DNA from: Kistimonas sp964291485
GTDB taxonomy: Bacteria; Pseudomonadota; Gammaproteobacteria; Pseudomonadales; Endozoicomonadaceae
Direction of reading: 5' to 3'
Assembly (NCBI GenBank): GCA_964291485.2
Contig: OZ220224.1
Span: 1 to 64,000 of the forward strand
DNA length: 64,000 bases
Below are positions 39,892 to 49,032 of this stretch, one piece after another. The position numbers were made by a program, and so were the translations under genes. Below the pieces are notes generated by a model. It was not told the origin of the DNA and did no database searches. It saw only the letters and a program-made list of their open reading frames with translations. Position 1 is the stretch's first letter. Each line of letters opens with the position of its first letter.

Positions 39892-41166
39892 ATGAGCATC
39901 ATTATTGACCGCCGCCTCAACGGCAAGAACAAGAGCACGGTAAACCGTCAGCGGTTTATGCGGCGGTATAAAAAACATATCAAGAAAGCGGTGTCGGATG
40001 CGGTGAACAAGCGCAGTATTACCGACGTCGAAAGCGGCAGCGACATCTCCATTTCCCAGAAGGACCTGTCGGAACCCATCTTTCATCATGGCCAGGGTGG
40101 CAAACACCAGAGTGTGCATCCCGGCAACAAGGATTTCATCAAGGGCGACCGGATCAAGCGCCCCAATGGTGGCAGCGGACGCGGTGGCGGTGCCGGTCAG
40201 GCCAGCAACCAGGGTGATGGTATGGATGAGTTCACCTTCCATATCAACCATGATGAATTCCTGGAATTCATGTTCGATGATCTGGAACTCCCCAACCTGT
40301 CTGAAAAACAGCTGCATGACATGGTGGAATTCAAAACCCGCCAAGCAGGTTTTGTGACGGCAGGGCCACCGGACCGACTCAATATTGTCCGTTCCCTGCG
40401 CAGTGCCCATGCTCGCCGGATTGCTCTCTCTGGCGGCACCCGCCGGGATATCCGTCAGATGAAACGTGAACTGCGAGAGATGGAAGTCCAGCCCGATGAT
40501 TATGATGAAGAACGGGCCAGCTTTCTCCGTGAAGAGATCAAGCGACTGAACGGCAAACTGAAGCGGATGCCGTTCATTGATGATATTGATCTGCGCTACA
40601 ACAATTTCGTCAAAGTGCCCCAGCCTTCCAGCAAAGCGGTGATGTTCTGTGTCATGGATGTTTCCGGTTCCATGACGCAGGAAATCAAGGATATGGCCAA
40701 GCGTTTCTTTATCCTGCTTTACCTGTTCCTGCAGCGAAACTACAAGCGGATTGAAGTGGTGTTTATCCGGCATCACACCGCCGCCAAGGAAGTGGACGAA
40801 GAGGATTTCTTCTATTCCCGTGAAACCGGTGGAACCATTGTCTCCAGTGCGCTGGAACTGACCCGGGACACTATCCGCAAGCGTTATTCACCGACTGACT
40901 GGAATATCTACGTTGCCCAGGCCTCGGATGGCGATAACTGGGAAGGGGATTCCTCGGTCTGTACCAAAATTCTGGCCAATGAGTTGATGCCGCTGGTGCA
41001 GTATTTCTCTTATGTGGAAATCACCGACCGTCAGCACCAGAACCTGTGGCGTGAATACGAAACCATCCAGGACCAGTTCCAGGATTCCTTTGCCATGCAG
41101 CAGATCAAGTCCGCCAGTGATATTTATCCGGTGTTCCGGCGCCTGTTCGAGAAGAAGGAAGCGTAA
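39892..41166 (+). CDS. yeaH: YeaH, von Willebrand A-domain partner, copy 1
   Basis: A 424-residue protein of the YeaH/YhbH family, always linked to PrkA. The N-terminus is basic (MSIIIDRRLNGKNKSTVNRQ), followed by a Gly-rich linker (about 85-105) and a C-terminal vWA domain with the metal site DVSGSM at about 256. The role is unknown; association with PrkA is supported by conserved neighbourhood. ATG 39892 was chosen for the family N-terminus and CGGAG site, although the frame opens at 39790. The stop overlaps the ycgB start by one base (TAATG). Confidence 0.92.
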   Translation: MSIIIDRRLNGKNKSTVNRQRFMRRYKKHIKKAVSDAVNKRSITDVESGSDISISQKDLSEPIFHHGQGGKHQSVHPGNKDFIKGDRIKRPNGGSGRGGGAGQASNQGDGMDEFTFHINHDEFLEFMFDDLELPNLSEKQLHDMVEFKTRQAGFVTAGPPDRLNIVRSLRSAHARRIALSGGTRRDIRQMKRELREMEVQPDDYDEERASFLREEIKRLNGKLKRMPFIDDIDLRYNNFVKVPQPSSKAVMFCVMDVSGSMTQEIKDMAKRFFILLYLFLQRNYKRIEVVFIRHHTAAKEVDEEDFFYSRETGGTIVSSALELTRDTIRKRYSPTDWNIYVAQASDGDNWEGDSSVCTKILANELMPLVQYFSYVEITDRQHQNLWREYETIQDQFQDSFAMQQIKSASDIYPVFRRLFEKKEA

Positions 41167-42704
41167 TGAGCAAGAAGAAAAAACCGCTGTCCACGGAGTC
41201 TGAATGGACGTTTGAACTGATCGAACAGTATGACCGCGAGATCGCCCGTATCGCGGAGAAATTCAAGCTGGATACGTATCCCAACCAGGTTGAAATTATC
41301 AGCTCGGAACAGATGCTGGATGCGTATGCGTCCGTGGGCATGCCGCTGATGTATAACCACTGGTCATTTGGTAAGCATTTCCTCAGTAACCAGCAGGGTT
41401 ACGAGCGAGGCCGGATGGGGTTGGCGTATGAGATTGTCATCAACTCCAATCCCTGTATCGCCTACCTGATGGAAGAAAATACCATCACCATGCAGGCGCT
41501 GGTTATCGCTCATGCCTGTTATGGTCATAATTCTTTCTTCAAGGGTAATTACCTGTTTCAGACTTGGACGGATGCCGAGTCGATTATCGATTACCTGCTG
41601 TTTGCCAAGAATTACGTCAACCAGTGTGAAGAGAAATACGGCATTGATGCGGTTGAAGATGTTCTGGACGCCTGCCATGCCCTGATGAACCAGGGCGTAA
41701 ACCGGTACAAGCGACCACGGCCGATCTCTGCGGAAGAGGAAAAATCCCGCCAGGAAGAACGGGCCGAATACATCCAGCGCACACTGAACGATATCTGGTC
41801 CACGATTCCGCAGCAGGAAACGGAAGTGGAAGAAAAGGAGAAACGTTTTCCGGAGCATCCCGAAGAAAACATTCTCTATTTCCTCGAAAAGAATGCGCCC
41901 TTACTGGAAACCTGGCAGCGGGAGCTTTTGCGGATCGTTCGCAAGATGGCCCAATATTATTATCCCCAGCGCCAGACCCAGGTCATGAACGAAGGCTGGG
42001 CAACCTTCTGGCACTACACCATCATGCACGAACTGTATAACGAAGGTCTGGTAACAGAAGGCTTTATCATGGAGTTCCTGCATTCCCACTCCAACGTCAT
42101 CTTCCAGCCGGATTTTGATGACCCTCGTTACTCCGGCATCAATCCTTATACGCTGGGATTCAAGATGTTTGTGGATATCCGCCGAATCTGCGAAGAGCCT
42201 ACCGATGAAGACCGCGAGTGGTTCCCGGATATTGCCGGTTCCGACTGGCTGGAAACCCTGCATTTCGCCATGCATAACTTCAAGGATGAGAGTTTTATTC
42301 AGCAGTATCTTTCGCCGAAAGTCATCCGGGAGTTACGGCTGTTTTCCATTATGGATAATGAGAAAAAAGCCTACATGGAAGTGGATGCCATCCACGATGA
42401 ACCCGGTTACCGCGAAATCAGGGAGTCGCTGGCTGCCCAGTACAACCTGGGTAACCGTGAGCCCAACATTCAGGTCTATAACGTCAATGTTAAAGGTGAC
42501 CGCGCTCTGACCATTCGTCATTACATGCATCAGGGGCGGCCGCTGGGTGAAACCACAGAAGAAATCCTGCGTCATGTGCATAAACTGTGGGGCTTTGATG
42601 TCCGGCTGGAATCGGTGGATGAGGAAGATCAGGTCAAGCGGACGGTGAGCTGCCCTCGGAAAACGAGCAAAGATGGTGCAAATGCAATGATCGAGCTCGC
42701 CTGA
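41166..42704 (+). CDS. ycgB: SpoVR/YcgB family protein, copy 1
   Basis: A 512-residue SpoVR-family protein. Hallmarks are the HACYGHNSFFKGNYLF and MNEGWATFWHY segments, which carry conserved His/Glu/Asp residues. The family is involved in spore cortex in Bacillus; in non-sporing Proteobacteria it belongs to the prkA stress operon and has no proven activity. It is the last gene of the operon, followed by a strong terminator. Confidence 0.92.
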   Translation: MSKKKKPLSTESEWTFELIEQYDREIARIAEKFKLDTYPNQVEIISSEQMLDAYASVGMPLMYNHWSFGKHFLSNQQGYERGRMGLAYEIVINSNPCIAYLMEENTITMQALVIAHACYGHNSFFKGNYLFQTWTDAESIIDYLLFAKNYVNQCEEKYGIDAVEDVLDACHALMNQGVNRYKRPRPISAEEEKSRQEERAEYIQRTLNDIWSTIPQQETEVEEKEKRFPEHPEENILYFLEKNAPLLETWQRELLRIVRKMAQYYYPQRQTQVMNEGWATFWHYTIMHELYNEGLVTEGFIMEFLHSHSNVIFQPDFDDPRYSGINPYTLGFKMFVDIRRICEEPTDEDREWFPDIAGSDWLETLHFAMHNFKDESFIQQYLSPKVIRELRLFSIMDNEKKAYMEVDAIHDEPGYREIRESLAAQYNLGNREPNIQVYNVNVKGDRALTIRHYMHQGRPLGETTEEILRHVHKLWGFDVRLESVDEEDQVKRTVSCPRKTSKDGANAMIELA

Positions 42705-42732
42705 TCGGGAAACGTCTATGTTGCACAGCAAT

Positions 42733-42768
42733 AAACACCGCCATATATAACAAGGCGGTGTTTTTTTA
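42733..42768 (+). terminator. Rho-independent terminator after first ycgB
   Basis: AAACACCGCC/GGCGGTGTTT, a 10-bp stem with an 11-base loop, followed by TTTTTTT. Closes the first prkA operon. Confidence 0.92.
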
Positions 42769-42898
42769 TCTGATATGTACTATGGTTTGGTAATTTTTCC
42801 GGGTGCTGGTGTAAGAGACATGGGTTTTATACTCGCATGCGGTAACTGTCTAATACTGATCACATCATGATAAAAACAGATCGGGAGAGCATATTGCT

Positions 42899-44092
42899 AT
42901 GGGTATTGATCCCTCTTGGTATAAAGGTCTTTTACAGCTATCTGCCTGGGAAGTGGTGGGCGCCACGCTGATTCTCACACACATTACTATTCTCGGTGTG
43001 ACGCTCTATTTACATCGTTTCAGTGCGCATAATGCGATTGATCTTCATCCTGCTATTCAGCATTTCTTCCGTTTCTGGTTGTGGCTGACCACCGGCATGA
43101 ATACTAGAGAATGGACGGCTATCCATCGTAAACACCACGCCGTCTGTGAAACAGAAGATGATCCTCACAGCCCGGTTGTCAGGGGGTTGAATGAAGTGCT
43201 GTGGCGCGGCTCAGAACTGTATCGCGCCGAAGCCAAGAATGAAGAAACCCTGCGTCGTTTCGGTCAGCGTTGTCCGGAAGACTGGATTGAGCGGAATGTT
43301 TACAGCCGGTTCTCCAGCCTTGGCATTACCCTGATGTTTCTCGCTGACGTTACCTTGTTTGGCGTGATTGGCATTACGGTCTGGGCGGTTCAGATGATCT
43401 GGATTCCCATCTTTGCCGCGGGTGTTATCAACGGTGTTGGCCATTATTTCGGTTATCGTAACTTCGAATGCAAGGACAACGCCCGTAACCTTGTGCCATG
43501 GGGGGTTCTGATAGGCGGCGAAGAACTGCATAACAATCACCATACGTACCCTAACTCAGCCAAGTTCTCAGTACGCTTCTGGGAATTTGATATCGGGTGG
43601 GTCTGGATTCGTCTCTTCAAACTGGTCGGTTTGGCCAAGGTGAAATTTACCCGTCCGCTGGTTTACCGGGATATCACCAAAAAAGAGATTGATCACGATA
43701 CGATTCTGGCGGTGATCAATAACCGTTTCCAGATTATGGATAACTACCGTCGTACGGTCATCGGTCCTCTGGTCAAGAATGAGCTGGCCAAGGCGGAAGG
43801 GAAAAAGAGGCAGATACTGCGACGGGCGAAAAAGCTGTTATCCCGGGAAGATGCCTTACTCAAGCCTGACCATGTTGAACGTCTCAACACGATTGTTGAA
43901 TCCAGCCATGCGCTGAAAGTGATTTATGAGAAGCGCCTGGCGCTTCAGGCTATCTGGCAAACGTTCAAAGACAAGAATGATCGCCTGGAAGCGCTCCGTG
44001 AGTGGTGCCGACAGGCAGAAGCCAGTGGTATCCGCGCATTGCAGGATTTTGCCATGCAGCTACGTACGTACACCTTGCCCCGGATGGCTTAA
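42899..44092 (+). CDS. Acyl-CoA delta-9 fatty-acid desaturase
   Basis: A 397-residue membrane di-iron desaturase that introduces a double bond into membrane fatty acids. The three histidine boxes are complete: HRFSAH (39-44), HRKHH (76-80) and HNNHH (211-215). Four hydrophobic helices surround them. The C-terminal 130 residues are charged and helical, longer than in minimal family members. ATG 42899 has GGGAGAG 12-18 bases upstream. It is monocistronic, with terminators on both sides. Confidence 0.9.
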   Translation: MGIDPSWYKGLLQLSAWEVVGATLILTHITILGVTLYLHRFSAHNAIDLHPAIQHFFRFWLWLTTGMNTREWTAIHRKHHAVCETEDDPHSPVVRGLNEVLWRGSELYRAEAKNEETLRRFGQRCPEDWIERNVYSRFSSLGITLMFLADVTLFGVIGITVWAVQMIWIPIFAAGVINGVGHYFGYRNFECKDNARNLVPWGVLIGGEELHNNHHTYPNSAKFSVRFWEFDIGWVWIRLFKLVGLAKVKFTRPLVYRDITKKEIDHDTILAVINNRFQIMDNYRRTVIGPLVKNELAKAEGKKRQILRRAKKLLSREDALLKPDHVERLNTIVESSHALKVIYEKRLALQAIWQTFKDKNDRLEALREWCRQAEASGIRALQDFAMQLRTYTLPRMA

Positions 44093-44100
44093 TCTTAGGA

Positions 44101-44132
44101 CAGTCCCTGTGTTTTTCGCAGGGACTGCTTTT
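44101..44132 (+). terminator. Terminator after desaturase gene
   Basis: CAGTCCCTG/CAGGGACTG, a 9-bp perfect stem with a 9-base loop, followed by CTTTT. Confidence 0.85.
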
Positions 44133-44270
44133 CCCCTTCCACCTGCCTTGATCCATCATCGAAAACGATGATCTGTTGATATCCATCAAATCCCCATCAA
44201 AGCCGACAATTTACCCTGCCAGCGATATTTGACTGTGGTAGCTGTGGGGGCAGTAGGTGTGGATTGTCTG

Positions 44271-44786
44271 ATGAAAGCCTGGCGCGAAAACGAAAAGGAT
44301 TTGCTCGGCTGGTTGCTGAAACAGACGGGCGACAGTGAGCAAGCCCAGGACTTGTTGCAGGATGTTTTTTTGAAATTGCTCAGAAATAAAGAGCGCTTTT
44401 GCTCACTGGAGCATGCCAGAAGCTGGTTCTTCACCATTACGCGGAATACTTTGATTGACGCAGTCAGAAAACCACATTCTGAGACCATGCTGTTTGTTGA
44501 CCAGGTTCAGCAGGCACCCGACACGCCGCTGCTGCTTGAACTGCAATCTTGCATGATGCGTGTGCTGAGTGAACTGGACGACAAAGACCGGGATGCAATT
44601 GAACGGTGCGATATTCAGAAAGTGTCGCAGGAGGCTTATGCCTGCTCAGTTGGATTATCACTTCCCGCTGCGAAATCGCGATTACAACGTGCCCGACAAA
44701 AGCTACGAACGCAGATGATCAAAAAATGTCAGATCCAGTTTGATGAAACCGGTGTCTGTGATTTTACACCCAGACACCGCGTCTGA
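44271..44786 (+). CDS. ECF sigma factor, SigZ-like
   Basis: A 171-residue sigma70-family ECF factor with region 2 (QAQDLLQDVFLKLLRN, then SWFFTITRNTLIDAVRK) and region 4 (SLPAAKSRLQRARQKLR, about 130-146). The short C-terminal tail with paired cysteines (CQIQFDETGVC) resembles the tail of SigZ proteins. The next two genes, an ArsP-type permease and a CxxC mini-thioredoxin, are its likely targets or partners. No anti-sigma gene is adjacent; the Cys tail might itself be the sensor (inference). ATG 44271 was chosen to give the usual length; the frame opens at 44229. Confidence 0.82.
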   Translation: MKAWRENEKDLLGWLLKQTGDSEQAQDLLQDVFLKLLRNKERFCSLEHARSWFFTITRNTLIDAVRKPHSETMLFVDQVQQAPDTPLLLELQSCMMRVLSELDDKDRDAIERCDIQKVSQEAYACSVGLSLPAAKSRLQRARQKLRTQMIKKCQIQFDETGVCDFTPRHRV

Positions 44787-44874
44787 TGTTCAATAAAAAA
44801 TTATTAAAAAAATATGCATCTTTTTGCCGCTGGCTTCGTGTTTAGAGAAGACAAGACTCTAGCGGAGACATTCC

Positions 44875-45858
44875 ATGTTGCATTGGTTTACCCGGCTGGC
44901 GGACTGGGTGACATATTCGCTGCTTCAGCTAACCCCTGATACACCGCTGGCCAATGGGGTGCATTTCTTTATCGAAGATACGGCCAAAATACTGGTTCTG
45001 TTGACGGTGCTGATCTATGCCATCGCCATTGTCCGGGTGGGGCTTAATCCGGAGCGGGTTCGTTATTATCTTCAGGGGCGGAGACGCTTTCCCGGCTATC
45101 TGATGGGCTCGGTATTTGGTGCGGTGACACCTTTCTGTTCCTGCAGTTCTATTCCTCTGTTCATGGGGTTTGTCTCGGCACGTATCCCGTTGGGTGTGAC
45201 GATGGCGTTTCTGTTGACCTCGCCGATGATCAATGAAATTGCCATCGTCTTGCTGACGTCGTTATTGGGTATTCGTTTTACCGTTATATACGTCGTGATT
45301 GGTATGACACTGGGCATTGTTGGCGGTTTCCTGATGGATCGCATCAAGGCTGAGCGTTGGTTGGTTCCCTTTCTGGCAAAGCAATATCAAAACCAGGGAA
45401 GCTCAGAGACCATTGATTACCAGGCCCAGGTGATGACCCTGAAAGATCGTCATGAATTTGCAGTGCAGGAAACGCGTACTGTTGTTGGCAGAATCTGGAA
45501 ATGGGTGTTTATCGGGGTTGGAATCGGCGCATTCATCCATGGATTCATTCCGGAAACCTGGTTCCAGACGTATCTCGGGGCAGGCCAATGGTGGACTGTT
45601 CCCCTGGCCTCTCTGGCAGGCATACCGCTGTATGTCAATGCGACGTCGGTGATCCCTGTCATGGGAAGTTTATTGGCGAAAAGTGTTCCGCTGGGAACCA
45701 CGCTGGCGTTCTGCATGAGTGCGGTTGCCGTCAGCCTGCCGGAATTCATGATGCTGAAACAAGTGATGCAGTACCGGTTGCTGCTGATGATTGCGGCGTA
45801 TCTGCTGGTGGCTTTTTGTCTTGTGGGCTGGCTGTTTAACGCCGTGAATTTTTTGTAG
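44875..45858 (+). CDS. Predicted ArsP/DUF318-family permease
   Basis: A 327-residue inner-membrane protein with about eight helices. It belongs to the predicted permease family that includes ArsP organoarsenical exporters. The hallmark VTPFCSCSSIPLF (Cys88 and Cys90) and PLYVNATSVIPVMG in the second half are present. The substrate is unknown; the two Cys could bind a thiophilic metal or metalloid. It is followed after 38 bases by a CxxC mini-thioredoxin, a common pairing. Confidence 0.85.
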   Translation: MLHWFTRLADWVTYSLLQLTPDTPLANGVHFFIEDTAKILVLLTVLIYAIAIVRVGLNPERVRYYLQGRRRFPGYLMGSVFGAVTPFCSCSSIPLFMGFVSARIPLGVTMAFLLTSPMINEIAIVLLTSLLGIRFTVIYVVIGMTLGIVGGFLMDRIKAERWLVPFLAKQYQNQGSSETIDYQAQVMTLKDRHEFAVQETRTVVGRIWKWVFIGVGIGAFIHGFIPETWFQTYLGAGQWWTVPLASLAGIPLYVNATSVIPVMGSLLAKSVPLGTTLAFCMSAVAVSLPEFMMLKQVMQYRLLLMIAAYLLVAFCLVGWLFNAVNFL

Positions 45859-45896
45859 TCAATGCGGTTTAAATCAACACACAAAGAGGTAATGTG

Positions 45897-46133
45897 ATGA
45901 AAGATATAAACGTCTATGGTTCCGGTTGCCGGAATTGCGTGATCACGGCTGAACGGGTTGAGCAGGTAGCGCAACAGCTGGATATGGCCATTCGATTAAA
46001 CAAGGTCACTGATCTGGAAGCCATTATGAGCGCCGGTGTGGTCAGTACGCCGGCGGTATCCATTGATGGCCGACTAGTGCACTCCGGTTCTGTGCCGACA
46101 CCGGAAAAACTCACCGAGCTGCTGAGCCAATGA
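45897..46133 (+). CDS. Thioredoxin-like small CxxC protein
   Basis: A 78-residue mini-thioredoxin/glutaredoxin-fold protein with SGCRNC (Cys11, Cys14) after the first strand and the cis-Pro strand VSTPAVSIDG. This small family is often encoded with DUF318 permeases and may deliver electrons or a metal to them. ATG 45897 follows GAGG by about 8 bases; a GTG codon lies just before it. Confidence 0.85.
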   Translation: MKDINVYGSGCRNCVITAERVEQVAQQLDMAIRLNKVTDLEAIMSAGVVSTPAVSIDGRLVHSGSVPTPEKLTELLSQ

Positions 46134-46245
46134 CAGTCTTCTGACCCCAAATACGATCAAGACGACTACTGCCTGACAGGGGGCGTATTTCCTGCGAAAA
46201 CCTTCAGGTAGTATGTCCGTCTATTTACTCTGGAAGATGCCTGAT

Positions 46246-47709
46246 ATGGAACAACTGCGCGACTTGTCACCTAACGGTCTGTGGCAATGGTTTGAAACGA
46301 TCTGCTCGATTCCGCATCCCTCCGGACACGAAATTGCCCTGCGCGACCACATTCAACAGTGGGCGCAGGCCGAGGATTTGGAAACCCTGGTGGATACCGT
46401 TGGTAACCTGATCATCCGCAAACCGGCGACAGCGGATATGGAAGATCGCAAGGGCGTGATCCTGCAGGCGCATCTGGATATGGTGCCGCAGTGTAATGCG
46501 GACAAACAGCATGTGTTTGAGCAGGATCCGATCACCACGATTATTGATGGCGAATGGGTTCGTGCTGATGGCACTACCCTGGGTGCCGATAACGGTATTG
46601 GCATGGCGTCTGCCCTGGCGGTGCTGGCTGCCAAGGATATTCCTCACGGCCCCCTGGATGTACTGCTGACTATTAACGAAGAAGCGGGCATGACGGGCGC
46701 CTTCGGTTTACAGGCAGGACTGTTGAAAGGTGACATCCTCATCAATACTGACTCGGAAGAGGAAGGCGACGTCTACATGGGATGTGCCGGCGGTGTTGAT
46801 GTTCAGGTGAACCGAACGATTGAACGTCAGCCGTTGCCTGCCGGTTATCAGTCCTTTGAGCTGACGCTGTCAGGATTAAAAGGCGGTCACTCCGGCTGCG
46901 ATATCCACCTGGGACGCGGTAATGCAAACAAACTGCTGGCCCGTTTCCTGTTTGGTCATGCAGAAGAACTGGAACTGTGTGTCGCAGATATTCGTGGCGG
47001 CAGCCTGCGCAACGCAATTCCCCGTGAAGCGGGTGCAACCATTGCTGTGTCTGCAGCGAATGTCGATGCACTGAAAGCCCTGGTGGATCGTTATCGTGGC
47101 ATTCTGTCGTCTGAATTGGCGGCCACTGAACCGACGCTTAAGCTTGAGATGTCAACTGTAGACGCTCCGGCTCAGGTCTTCGCCGCAGAAGATCAACGGA
47201 CACTGTTAGCGATGATGCACGCTGCTCCCAATGGCGTGATCCGGATGAGTGATGCTTTCCCCGGTGTCGTGGAAACCTCAACCAATATGGGGGTGGTAAA
47301 AACGACAGACGAGCAGGTGGAAATCCTGTTCCTGGTACGCTCCACCATCGATTCCGGCCGTAACATGGTGGAGAACATGCTGCGGGCGCTAGCATTCACC
47401 GCCGGTGCAGACATGGAAGCTTCCGGTGCTTATCCCGGCTGGAAACCTGATGCGACCTCACCGGTCATGCAACTGGTACGGGATATTTACCAGGAAAAAT
47501 TCGGCAAGCTGCCGTCTATTCAGGTTATTCACGCAGGGCTGGAGTGTGGTTTGTTCAAGGAACCTTATCCGTCACTGGATATGGTGTCGATAGGTCCAAC
47601 TATCCGCTTCCCGCATTCTCCGGATGAGAAAGTGGATATCGCTTCTGTTGGTCGCTACTGGGAACTGCTGGTGGCTGTGCTGGGTGCGATACCTGCCAGA
47701 AACGCCTGA
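46246..47709 (+). CDS. pepD: Aminoacyl-histidine dipeptidase (peptidase D)
   Basis: A 487-residue M20 metallopeptidase close to E. coli PepD, splitting Xaa-His dipeptides such as carnosine in the cytosol. Metal-site segments are LQAHLDMVPQ, TTLGADNGIGMASA, INEEAGMTGAFGL, NTDSEEEGDVYMGCAGG and a C-terminal VIHAGLECGLF. ATG 46246 gives the MEQLRDLSPNGLWQWFE start that matches PepD, with GGAAG about 8 bases before it; the frame opens at 46213. Confidence 0.93.
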   Translation: MEQLRDLSPNGLWQWFETICSIPHPSGHEIALRDHIQQWAQAEDLETLVDTVGNLIIRKPATADMEDRKGVILQAHLDMVPQCNADKQHVFEQDPITTIIDGEWVRADGTTLGADNGIGMASALAVLAAKDIPHGPLDVLLTINEEAGMTGAFGLQAGLLKGDILINTDSEEEGDVYMGCAGGVDVQVNRTIERQPLPAGYQSFELTLSGLKGGHSGCDIHLGRGNANKLLARFLFGHAEELELCVADIRGGSLRNAIPREAGATIAVSAANVDALKALVDRYRGILSSELAATEPTLKLEMSTVDAPAQVFAAEDQRTLLAMMHAAPNGVIRMSDAFPGVVETSTNMGVVKTTDEQVEILFLVRSTIDSGRNMVENMLRALAFTAGADMEASGAYPGWKPDATSPVMQLVRDIYQEKFGKLPSIQVIHAGLECGLFKEPYPSLDMVSIGPTIRFPHSPDEKVDIASVGRYWELLVAVLGAIPARNA

Positions 47710-47731
47710 AACTGATACCCGTTTCTACACA

Positions 47732-47753
47732 GCGGCAGAGATCCCTCTGCCGC
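47732..47753 (+). other. Hairpin between pepD and potD
   Basis: GCGGCAGAG/CTCTGCCGC, a perfect 9-bp stem with a 4-base loop, 22 bases after the pepD stop. No T tract follows, so termination is uncertain. Confidence 0.55.
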
Positions 47754-47875
47754 ACTCACATCAAGAAATTACCCTTTTATTGATCATTATCGGGGTTTGG
47801 TGAAACAATTCTGTCACACAATAGAAAAATAATGTTCGAACCAGAACGAATGTAAACATGATCCTGGGGGATTCT

Positions 47876-48952
47876 ATGCGTAAATCAGCCCGTAAGTTTC
47901 TGGCTGCAGCCGGTGCAGGTCTGCTTGCCTGCAGTCTGACGGTATCGGCACAGGCCGAGGAATTACGACTCCTGACGTGGGGAGGTTATGCGCCCCAGGA
48001 AGTGATTGACCTGTTCGAAAAAGAAACCGGTATCGACGTCAAAGTCACCGTATCAAACAACGAGGACATGATCTCCAAGTTACGCGCAACCCGTGGCGCG
48101 GGCTTTGACCTGGCACAGCCAAGTCAGGACCGTATTCTCGGCGCACAGAAGAATTATCGTATCTACAAGCCGATAGATATGAGCAAGATTGATACGAGCC
48201 GCTTCATTCCTTCCATGCTGAAAGCCTCTGAAGCCAGTGCAACCATTGGTGAGGATGTGTATGCAGTGCCGCATATCTGGGGCACCAGTGGTCTGATTGT
48301 GAATCAAGGCACCGGTAAACAGGAATACAGTTTCAATGACCTGTGCTCGGATGATTATGCTGGCAAAGTCTCCTACCGCCTGAAACGTCCGACCCTGATC
48401 GGTTTTGCCTTTGCCATGGGCGAAGACCCCTTTGCGGCGTATGACGACCAGAAAAAATACGAAGCCATTCTTGGCAAAGTTCAGGACAAACTGATCGCGT
48501 GTAAGGGCAATGTTAAAGCCTACTGGTCCGGTGGTGATGCCCTGATCAACCTGCTGCGCAGTGGTGAAGTCACCATGGCGATGGGCTGGGATGCCGGCGG
48601 CTGGAAACTGAACCAGGAAAACGACAGCATTAACTTTGTCGCACCAACGTCTGGTGCGCTGGGCTGGATCGATACGTTTGTTCTGCCTGCCAAGGGACGT
48701 AATGACGAAGCCGCCTATAAATGGATTAACTTCGTAATGCGTCCTGATGTTGCGGCGAAAATCACCACATCTGCGGGTAACTTCACTGCTGCTGTGGGTG
48801 CTGAAGAGTATGTGGATGCTGGCTTGCGCCGCAGTTACCAGCAGAGTTTCGACCAGGCGGCCCTGGATAATATCAAGTGGTATCCACCGGTACCGGCCGG
48901 CCTTGAAACCATCGAAGGGAAAGTACTGGATCGCGTCAAAGCGGCTCAGTAA
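47876..48952 (+). CDS. potD: Polyamine-binding periplasmic protein PotD-like
   Basis: A 358-residue substrate-binding protein of the polyamine family. The signal peptide is residues 1 to about 26 (RKSARKFLAAAGAGLLA..., cleaved after SAQA). The mature start is EELRLLTWGGYAPQEVIDLFEKE. VPHIWGTSGLIVN and GEVTMAMGWDAGGW match the ligand-site strands. ATG 47876 has a GGGGGA site; the frame opens at 47858. It is the first gene of potDABC, an order different from the E. coli potABCD operon. Spermidine or putrescine preference cannot be read from sequence. Confidence 0.88.
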   Translation: MRKSARKFLAAAGAGLLACSLTVSAQAEELRLLTWGGYAPQEVIDLFEKETGIDVKVTVSNNEDMISKLRATRGAGFDLAQPSQDRILGAQKNYRIYKPIDMSKIDTSRFIPSMLKASEASATIGEDVYAVPHIWGTSGLIVNQGTGKQEYSFNDLCSDDYAGKVSYRLKRPTLIGFAFAMGEDPFAAYDDQKKYEAILGKVQDKLIACKGNVKAYWSGGDALINLLRSGEVTMAMGWDAGGWKLNQENDSINFVAPTSGALGWIDTFVLPAKGRNDEAAYKWINFVMRPDVAAKITTSAGNFTAAVGAEEYVDAGLRRSYQQSFDQAALDNIKWYPPVPAGLETIEGKVLDRVKAAQ

Positions 48953-48962
48953 TCCTGATTGT

Positions 48963-48985
48963 GAGGCTGGTCGTCGACCAGCTTC
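48963..48985 (+). other. Hairpin between potD and potA
   Basis: GCTGGTCG/CGACCAGC, with flanking G-A-G/T-T-C pairs extending the stem to about 11 bp. No T tract follows. It could protect potD mRNA so that binding protein exceeds transporter (inference). Confidence 0.55.
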
Positions 48986-49032
48986 CCATCATGCCTCAGG
49001 CTCTAACTCATCAGTAACAGCAGGATCTACCC

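Noticed and set aside
39763..40776. 337-codon minus-strand frame opposite yeaH
   Set aside because: Antisense shadow of yeaH; composition is Gln/His-rich mirror of coding sequence, with no family signs.
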